NCBI RefSeq assembly: GCF_030915385.1
Contig: NZ_CP133268.1
Span: 992,001 to 1,056,000 of the forward strand
DNA: 64,000 nucleotides
Direction of reading: 5' to 3'
Source: Neobacillus sp. PS3-12
GTDB taxonomy: Bacteria; Bacillota; Bacilli; Bacillales; Cytobacillaceae
Part shown: one piece after another, positions 58,680-64,000 of the stretch
Position numbering within the stretch: position 1 is the first letter of the stretch
How the letters are laid out: the number at the start of each line of letters is the position of its first letter
The notes under the pieces: generated by a model
The model's database searches: none
Seen by the model: only the letters and a program-made list of their open reading frames with translations
Told to the model about the DNA's origin: nothing
Made by a program: the position numbers and the translations under genes

Positions 58680-58890
58680 ATTGAACTCACTCCATTTCCT
58701 GTTTCCACCCTCTTAATTATTTGTATGTTAACCTTATTTCAAAAAAACATTCAGGGATAATGGTTTCAATATGAATCAAGTATTGCAATATAGGCCACCG
58801 TTTGATAAAATATCATTTGTTCTTAATTATTGTTAATGAATGTTTTAGTCGAGTTTATATAGTCTCGATTCTTTTTAGGAGGTGAACCGG

Positions 58891-59151
58891 ATGCCAAACA
58901 TTAAATCTGCTATTAAGCGTGTTAAAACAACCGAAGTACGTAACGCTCAAAACACTACTGCAAAATCTGCAATGCGTACTGCTGTGAAAAAGGTAGAAGC
59001 TGCTGTTTCAGTAACTGACAATACCGCTGCTAAAGAAGCATATGCAACTGCTGCAAGTCAATTAGATAAAGCTGCTGCAAAAGGTCTTATCCACAAAAAT
59101 GCTGCTGCTCGTAAAAAAGCTCGCCTAATGAAAAAAATCAATGCACTTTAA
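58891..59151 (+). CDS. rpsT: 30S ribosomal protein S20
   Basis: An 86-residue basic helical protein ([18 protein letters not shown]...[22 protein letters not shown]), the primary 16S-binding protein S20. I choose ATG 58891, 8 nt after AGGAGG; the GTG nine bases upstream is inside the ribosome site. Divergent from gpr and convergent with holA, as in B. subtilis. Confidence 0.97.
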   Translation: MPNIKSAIKRVKTTEVRNAQNTTAKSAMRTAVKKVEAAVSVTDNTAAKEAYATAASQLDKAAAKGLIHKNAAARKKARLMKKINAL

Positions 59152-59156
59152 TAACA

Positions 59157-59190
59157 AAAAAAACGATTCCCCGCGGAATCGTTTTTCTGT
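59157..59190. terminator. bidirectional terminator between rpsT and holA
   Basis: A 10-bp perfect stem, AAACGATTCC/GGAATCGTTT (59161-59170 and 59175-59184), CCGC loop, A run before and T run after. Confidence 0.93.
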
Positions 59191-59191
59191 T

Positions 59192-60208
59192 TTATGTGGT
59201 CAATTTTAGAAAAAACATCTCGAGTAAAAGGGATTTATCCATTTTACCTGTCTTCATTTGATAATCAGCTTCTGCCAGCTGCTTCATAATCCAAGCTAAT
59301 TCCTCATCCTTAAATTTTTGTATCTGCTTTAGTATTAATTTCACCCGATAAGGATTTGCTTTCAGCTGTCCGGCAATTTGCATTTGCCCATAACCCCTGC
59401 GTGCTAACTCCTTTACCTGGTAAATTAGCCGAAAATGCCCCGCAAGTACTGCTAAAATCTTAATCGGTTCTTCATTTTGTTTTAATAAATCATAATAAAT
59501 TCTTAAAGCTCCATCAAGTTTTCGATCCATGACTTTATCAATAAGTGCAAAAATATTTTGTTCCAAGGATTTTGCCACTAATTTCTCAACAATATCGACA
59601 TCGATCATCCTTGTGTCTGTCACATACAAGGCGAGCTTATCAATCTCGCTTGTTACCATGAATAAATTGTTTCCGACGAGTGTAATAATTTGCTCAACTG
59701 CATCTGGAGCAATTTCAATTTTATTATAACTTGCACGTGTTCTAATCCAATCTTTAAGTTCTTGCTCATTTAGAGCCTTGGCTTCTACTGTCACTGCCGT
59801 TCTTTTTAATTCTTTCGTAATTTTTTTGCGTTCATCCAGCTTTTCATATGGGGCAGATAGAACCAAGACAGAATTGGGGGCTGGTTGTTTCAAATAAGCC
59901 TCTAACCTGGAGAGATTATGTTCAACCTTTTCCTTGATTTTTTCCGCAGTTAAAAACGTGGGATTTTGTAAAAAAAGAACTTTTTTCTCCCCTAAAAATG
60001 GGAACGTCTCCGCATCTTCTAAGGCAACTTCAATCGGTGTTTCTTCTAAATCATAAATAGACAAATTAAAATCCTTTTCATCTTCCTTTAATATACGATC
60101 AAGCAATAATTGCTTTGTTTCATTTATTAAAAAGGATTCTTTTCCAAACAACAAATATACCGGAGCAATCTGTTTTTGTTTGATTTGTTTCCAAATCTCC
60201 ATTACCAT
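59192..60208 (-). CDS. holA: DNA polymerase III delta subunit
   Basis: A 338-residue clamp-loader subunit. An AAA+-like N-terminal domain (PVYLLFGKESFLINETKQLLL, about 14-34; FPFLGEKKVLFLQNP) and helical domains (AVEQIITLVGNNLFMVTSEIDKLALY, about 180-205, given as the family region) match HolA, which opens the beta clamp. I choose ATG 60208 (MVMEIWKQIK), 7 nt after GGGGG; the frame reaches 60226. Confidence 0.94.
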   Translation of the reverse strand: MVMEIWKQIKQKQIAPVYLLFGKESFLINETKQLLLDRILKEDEKDFNLSIYDLEETPIEVALEDAETFPFLGEKKVLFLQNPTFLTAEKIKEKVEHNLSRLEAYLKQPAPNSVLVLSAPYEKLDERKKITKELKRTAVTVEAKALNEQELKDWIRTRASYNKIEIAPDAVEQIITLVGNNLFMVTSEIDKLALYVTDTRMIDVDIVEKLVAKSLEQNIFALIDKVMDRKLDGALRIYYDLLKQNEEPIKILAVLAGHFRLIYQVKELARRGYGQMQIAGQLKANPYRVKLILKQIQKFKDEELAWIMKQLAEADYQMKTGKMDKSLLLEMFFLKLTT

Positions 60209-60278
60209 TTTTAGACCCCCAAACATTCAATCTATATACTAATCGTAATGAAGGTTAAGGGATTTTACAAGCATTCAA

Positions 60279-60316
60279 AGAGAATAAGCACTTATACGAT
60301 ATAAGTGCTTGTTCTC
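60279..60316. repeat. long perfect palindrome in the holA-yqzM gap
   Basis: AAGCACTTATA and TATAAGTGCTT form an 11-bp perfect inverted repeat with a three-base centre, extended by GAGAA/TTCTC with one mismatch each side. It has no good T run on either strand, and lies about 70 bp upstream of holA. It could be an operator or a weak end for the comE transcript. Confidence 0.55.
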
Positions 60317-60493
60317 GATCTATAGTAAACGTCAGTACAATAGGCCCTAGGAACCATTTGCAGGTGACGGAATTCCTGTTTGTAAAATTAGTTTGGCAAC
60401 TTTGAGATAAACTATTTGTGTAAACTCTTGTCATTAGAGGAAGTCTAGATTTTCTTTTCCAATTCTTTTATAATGAAAATAGGAGGGATGACT

Positions 60494-60628
60494 GTGAACG
60501 AATTTGAAAAAAATGTCCAGAGTAAGCGAAACGATGCAACAGATTCAGCAGTTGGTTTTATGTGGTCATTTGGCTTTTTTGCAATAATTTTTATTATTGC
60601 GACAGTCATAAAATTAATTGGTTCTTAA
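60494..60628 (+). CDS. yqzM: YqzM family small membrane protein
   Basis: A 44-residue protein, MNEFEKNVQSKRNDATDSA followed by a single membrane helix (VGFMWSFGFFAIIFIIATVI) and KLIGS. It matches B. subtilis YqzM nearly residue for residue, as I recall it, and lies in the same place between comEC and holA. Function unknown. It starts with GTG; AGGAGG lies 7 nt upstream. Too short for common ORF tracks. Confidence 0.9.
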   Translation: MNEFEKNVQSKRNDATDSAVGFMWSFGFFAIIFIIATVIKLIGS

Positions 60629-60647
60629 TAGGTTTAAGGCTACATAT

Positions 60648-60672
60648 GGCTGCATATTCTGCAGTCTTTTTT
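60648..60672 (+). terminator. terminator after yqzM
   Basis: Stem GGCTGCA/TGCAGTC (60648-60654 and 60660-60666, one G-U) followed by T6, 20 nt past the yqzM stop. Confidence 0.8.
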
Positions 60673-60695
60673 CTTTCTAATTATTTGTTTGTATT

Positions 60696-63023
60696 CTATG
60701 GCAGGAAGGTAAAAAATGTTCCTTTTCCATTGAAAAAACGATAACTTATTTGCCCTTGAAAATCTGTTCGAAAAATGGCTGCACCGATATTGGTTAACTT
60801 TTCAATTACTTCCCTGTGAGGATGGCCAAACCGATTTTTTTCACCTACTGAAATTAAGGCAACTTTTGGCTGAAAATGCTTTAAAAATATTTCGGAAGAA
60901 GATGTTTTGCTGCCATGATGCCCCACCTTCAAAATATCAATGGTAACATTTGGATATCTATTAACGATTTCCTCCTCCCCTGGCTGATCCAAATCTCCGC
61001 CGAAAAACCAATTAAGCCCGCCGATACTGGCTAAAATACAAACAGATCCTCTATTCCGATCACCTTGAAAGTCTTTTTCAGGAGAAAGGACAACAAAATG
61101 ACTAACTCCTTGTTTCCATTGATTTCCCCTTGATACAAATACGATCGGGATTTTCTTTTTGGCTGCTTCTTTTTCAATTGCTCTTTCAGTTTCTGACCTT
61201 TCCATCATATCTGACATGACTATTTGCCTCACATTGAGTTCTTTTAAGACCGCAAATGCTCCACCAATATGATCAGTGTCCCCGTGTGTTAGAATCAACT
61301 TATCAATTCTGGTAATTCCTTTTCCTTCTAAAAAAGGGACGACCACATCTTCACCAGTTTCAAAAACTTTGGTACGCTTTTGCCACGGCTTCGTACTAAA
61401 TTGTAATGTGCCGCCTGTATCAATTAAGTAATTTCCCTGATTAAATGGAAGATGAATCAAAATACTATCCCCCTGTCCGACATCAATCACCGTCACCTCG
61501 CCGTAAGGGTTAAATTGCTTCCAACAGACCGGTAAAAGCAATAAGATTGAACATAAAATAAAAATAATCTTATCTTGTTTTTTTTGCTTATTTTTCTCCC
61601 ATACGATAAACATGGTAAAAACAATCAGGCAATCCAGGATTAAAAAAAAGGTTCCTGGCCTTCCAGGGGTAAAATTAGCAAATGAAGATTCACTAAATAT
61701 TTGGACCAACCTATTGGAGAATTGAACAACATACATAAATCCATTCATGAAAAGGTCGGGGACTGTTCTAAATAGAATTTGAAATAGGAGCAGAATGTAC
61801 ACACCAGGCAGAAATAGATAGGAGTATAAAGGTATAAATAGTAAATTAATGAAAATGCTCACCAATGAAAATCCAAAAAAATGAAATAATAGAATTGGAA
61901 GTGAGGCTAATTGGGCTGCAAGAGTTGTCATTAGCAGTTGTATGACAATATTTTGATAGCGACTGAGGATGGAATGACTTGATAGGATAATGGCACCGCT
62001 CACCGAAAAAGATAACTGAAATCCGACATCAAATAAAACAAATGGTTCAATCAAAAGAAATAATGAAAATGCCAGACTTAATGCATCAAATGGCAGCAGT
62101 TTCAATTTTTTCCCCCATTTTACTGTCAACATGACAAGAAAGATCATCACTACAGCACGAACGACTGATGGGGAACCACCCGTTAACACAGCATATACAG
62201 GCAGGAATAGTAACAAAAAAGTGGTCATCGTCTCCCTTGTAACCCCAAGCCGTATACCGATAAAAAAAATCATCCCCACTAAAAGAGAGACATGCAGACC
62301 TGAGATTGCTAATAAGTGTGAAATTCCAGCTTTTTGGTAATTGATAAGGAGATCAGGTGACATTAAGCTTCGGTCGCCATAAATAAGAGCACTTGAGAGG
62401 GCAGCAACCTCCGAAGGAAACTTAGTTTCTAAATAGTGAATACCTATATAACGTACTTGCTTTATAAGTGTGATTACATTTAATTTTTTGGGGGAGCAAT
62501 TTTGCAAGGGCATTTTTTTGCTTTCGAGTAGCCAAAAAATTGAATTTCTTTCTAAATAATCACGATAGTTAAAGGCATTTTCATTTTTTGCCTGCTTCGG
62601 AGTTTCCAACGATCCGGTTACTTTACATATTTGCCCATAAAAAATGCTTGTTTTAATGAGGTTTTTCTCTTGTTCGGATTGGATTTTATATCGTAAAAGA
62701 TACCTTTCGTGGTATTTTTGGTCTTCTGCTTTTATTTGGAGCAGGTCTCCATCAATGGTCGGATCATCGAGATATTCGAGAGAAAATTCGGAGGCAGAAG
62801 CGGGAGTTTTTGTTTTATTTTGGCTGGCTGCAAGTTCTGAAGATAAAAAAAACAAAAGATAAACTAGGATAAGAAAAAGTAATAGCAGGTTTGAAAACCG
62901 TTTATATTTGAATAAAACAAGGAAGTAGATAACAGCTAAAAAGAAAAATAACAAAAATGATTGTAACGAACAAAGAACGCCAAATAGGGAAGCTAAACAA
63001 AAATAAATAAATTTTCCATTCAT
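60696..63023 (-). CDS. comEC: DNA uptake channel protein ComEC/Rec2
   Basis: A 775-residue membrane protein that forms the channel for single-stranded DNA in competence. Two to three N-terminal helices, an OB-like outside domain, the Competence domain (about 200-470, with SHLLAISGLHVSLLVGM and GGSPSVVRAVVM) and a C-terminal metallo-beta-lactamase domain with VIDVGQGDSILI, THGDTDHIGG (about 580) and VGHHGSKTSS. Frame and length are intact (B. subtilis 776). Last gene of comEA-comEB-comEC. Confidence 0.95.
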   Translation of the reverse strand: MNGKFIYFCLASLFGVLCSLQSFLLFFFLAVIYFLVLFKYKRFSNLLLLFLILVYLLFFLSSELAASQNKTKTPASASEFSLEYLDDPTIDGDLLQIKAEDQKYHERYLLRYKIQSEQEKNLIKTSIFYGQICKVTGSLETPKQAKNENAFNYRDYLERNSIFWLLESKKMPLQNCSPKKLNVITLIKQVRYIGIHYLETKFPSEVAALSSALIYGDRSLMSPDLLINYQKAGISHLLAISGLHVSLLVGMIFFIGIRLGVTRETMTTFLLLFLPVYAVLTGGSPSVVRAVVMIFLVMLTVKWGKKLKLLPFDALSLAFSLFLLIEPFVLFDVGFQLSFSVSGAIILSSHSILSRYQNIVIQLLMTTLAAQLASLPILLFHFFGFSLVSIFINLLFIPLYSYLFLPGVYILLLFQILFRTVPDLFMNGFMYVVQFSNRLVQIFSESSFANFTPGRPGTFFLILDCLIVFTMFIVWEKNKQKKQDKIIFILCSILLLLPVCWKQFNPYGEVTVIDVGQGDSILIHLPFNQGNYLIDTGGTLQFSTKPWQKRTKVFETGEDVVVPFLEGKGITRIDKLILTHGDTDHIGGAFAVLKELNVRQIVMSDMMERSETERAIEKEAAKKKIPIVFVSRGNQWKQGVSHFVVLSPEKDFQGDRNRGSVCILASIGGLNWFFGGDLDQPGEEEIVNRYPNVTIDILKVGHHGSKTSSSEIFLKHFQPKVALISVGEKNRFGHPHREVIEKLTNIGAAIFRTDFQGQISYRFFNGKGTFFTFLP

Positions 63024-63080
63024 ATTCTAACTCCAATCGATTAGAATTAGACCTACTAGAAAAAAAAGCATAGAGAACTG

Positions 63081-63509
63081 TTACTCTATGCCTTCTTCTT
63101 TTGGTAGATAAACCACTTCAATGTCCTTAAAAAAGTGTTTATTTAACTTGTTTGGATATGCATTTCTAAAAACAATTCTAGTAATACCGGACTGGGCTAA
63201 AGTTTTTGCACAGTTTTCACATGGTTCGTGGGTTACATATGCTGCTGCTTCCTTTAATAATCCTCGATCAGCATGCAAAACGGCATTATTCTCAGCGTGA
63301 ACGGTCCTGTGGCATCTGCCATCGTCTCCAATTAGGCATCCAACATCGTCACAATGGTCATGGCCATGTATAGAACCATTATAGCCTGTGGAAACAATAT
63401 GCTTGTCCTTTACAATAACACAGCCAACATGTAATCTTGGGCACGTCGAGCGAGTGGCTACCTGGTCTGCTATATCTAAAAAATATTCGTCCCAGCTTTT
63501 TCTTGACAT
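63081..63509 (-). CDS. comEB: dCMP deaminase family protein ComEB
   Basis: A 142-residue zinc deaminase that turns dCMP to dUMP. Zinc site: HAENN (about 72-76) and PCENCAKTL (about 96-104); a second zinc site with the early Cys/His (CPRLHVGC, GHDHCDDVGC, CHRT) is typical of phage/Bacillus dCMP deaminases. It is shorter at the C-terminus than B. subtilis ComEB (189 residues), but the catalytic domain is complete. In B. subtilis it is not needed for DNA uptake despite its place in the operon. Confidence 0.93.
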   Translation of the reverse strand: MSRKSWDEYFLDIADQVATRSTCPRLHVGCVIVKDKHIVSTGYNGSIHGHDHCDDVGCLIGDDGRCHRTVHAENNAVLHADRGLLKEAAAYVTHEPCENCAKTLAQSGITRIVFRNAYPNKLNKHFFKDIEVVYLPKEEGIE

Positions 63510-63589
63510 ATTCTATTCCCTCCAAGTATTTCGTTATCTCCTATTAGTTTACTTATAAAAGTTTAAATGGGTCAATCGAAAGTTATCCT

Positions 63590-64000
63590 CTATTGAACGG
63601 AAATGGAATCCTTCAATTTTTCAAAAGTTTTGTCCCCAATTCCGCTAATTTTTTTCAAATCCTCAATGTTTTGGAATAAGCCATTTTCTTGCCGATATTG
63701 GATAATAGAAGCTGCTTTGGATGGTCCGATTCCCGGCAAGTTTTGCAGTTCATTTTCATCGGCCTTATTAATGTTGATTTTCCCGCCTTGTGCCCCGGCC
63801 CCATTTGTCGATCCTATTGAGGCTGAGCTATTTCCAGGTGAGCCTGTGCTTACTTCCCCTTTTGCAGGAATATAAATAACCATCTCATCTTGAACGTGTG
63901 CGGCAAAGTTTACCTGTGTTTGGTCGGCATTGTCCGTAAGTCCTCCTGCCCGCCCGATCACATCAATGACTCTTTCATTTTGATTTGAATGATAAACCCC
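63590..64000 (-). CDS. comEA: DNA receptor ComEA, C-terminal part (runs off the window)
   Basis: At least 136 residues, open to the window edge. The visible part holds the end of an SLBB domain (GVYHSNQNERVIDVIGRAGG, VNFAAHVQDEMVIYIP), a Gly/Ser/Asn linker, and the C-terminal helix-hairpin-helix pair (INKADENELQNLPGIGPSKA and LKKISGIGDKTFEKLKD) that binds double-stranded DNA at the cell surface. The N-terminal membrane anchor lies beyond 64000. The GTG at 63961 is inside the SLBB domain and is not the start. Confidence 0.93.
   Translation of the reverse strand, partial: GVYHSNQNERVIDVIGRAGGLTDNADQTQVNFAAHVQDEMVIYIPAKGEVSTGSPGNSSASIGSTNGAGAQGGKININKADENELQNLPGIGPSKAASIIQYRQENGLFQNIEDLKKISGIGDKTFEKLKDSISVQ

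Noticed and set aside
58696..58760. Possible sigma-G promoter for gpr (GAATG and CATACAA on the minus strand)
   Set aside because: The spacing is 20 nt instead of 17-18 and the -35 does not match well. gpr is expected to be sigma-G dependent, but I cannot fix the promoter from sequence.
63081..63509. comEB as a truncated gene
   Set aside because: It is shorter than the B. subtilis protein, but the catalytic and zinc residues are all present and the C-terminus ends cleanly; dCMP deaminases of this size are common.

Overview
The window is a stretch of low-GC Firmicutes chromosome, almost certainly from a spore-forming member of the Bacillaceae. The gene order is the conserved block that in Bacillus subtilis runs from yqgN/rpmG through pst, pbpA, sodA, ispG, zur, nfo, cshB, ispH, sigA, dnaG, glyQS, recO, era, phoH, dnaK, lepA and gpr to the comE genes. 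Single-chain glycyl-tRNA synthetase behind a T-box, a phoU at the end of the pst operon, and a vrrA/yqfQ-type repeat gene beside ispH point away from B. subtilis itself, towards a Neobacillus/Mesobacillus/Cytobacillus-like lineage. This placement is inference from gene content. Most genes lie on the minus strand.

Layout. 1-3.1 kb: start of a folate cyclo-ligase gene, rpmG, and a three-gene set (DUF4912 protein, GT4 glycosyltransferase, unknown protein). 3.8-9.1 kb: pstS-pstC-pstA-pstB-pstB-phoU behind an array of PhoP-type repeats. 9.1-15.8 kb: pbpA, an MFS transporter, sodA, a Crp/Fnr regulator with an Fnr-like C-terminal cysteine cluster, DUF1189 and LysM-like proteins. 15.9-21 kb: ispG, a repeat-bearing membrane protein, a HAD nucleotidase, and znuC-znuB-zur behind a promoter with a candidate Zur operator. 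21-28.6 kb: nfo, cshB, yqfQ, ispH, nif3, trmK, cccA. A 0.9-kb island between ispH and nif3 holds two inverted copies of a palindromic repeat and an unexplained structured segment. 28.9-38.9 kb: sigA, dnaG, a decayed yqxD, PPDK regulator, ccpN, glyQS with T-box, recO, yqzL, era, dgkA, ybeY. 38.9-47.9 kb: pgpH, phoH, yqfD, yqfC, yqeY, rpsU, a Na/Pi transporter, mtaB, rsmE. 48-57 kb: prmA and the CIRCE-controlled hrcA-grpE-dnaK-dnaJ operon, hemW, lepA. 57-64 kb: yqxA, gpr, rpsT, holA, yqzM, comEC, comEB and the 3' part of comEA.

The most notable feature is not a new system but a pattern of damage. Eight conserved genes (cshB, dnaG, yqxD, glyQS, dgkA, phoH, yqfD, dnaJ) carry reading-frame breaks. 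In seven of them one indel restores a full-length protein of the family's normal size. Every such indel is within about four bases of CCGG, or inside a CCWGG that would be CCGG without the extra base. Two of the genes, dnaG and glyQS, are normally essential, so motif-linked sequencing error is the likeliest cause. yqxD differs: it has also lost an internal segment and looks truly decayed.

Genes usually found in this block but absent here are cdd (between era and dgkA), yqfB-floA-yqeZ (between yqfC and yqeY, where a GC-rich palindromic element sits instead) and spoIIP (between gpr and yqxA).
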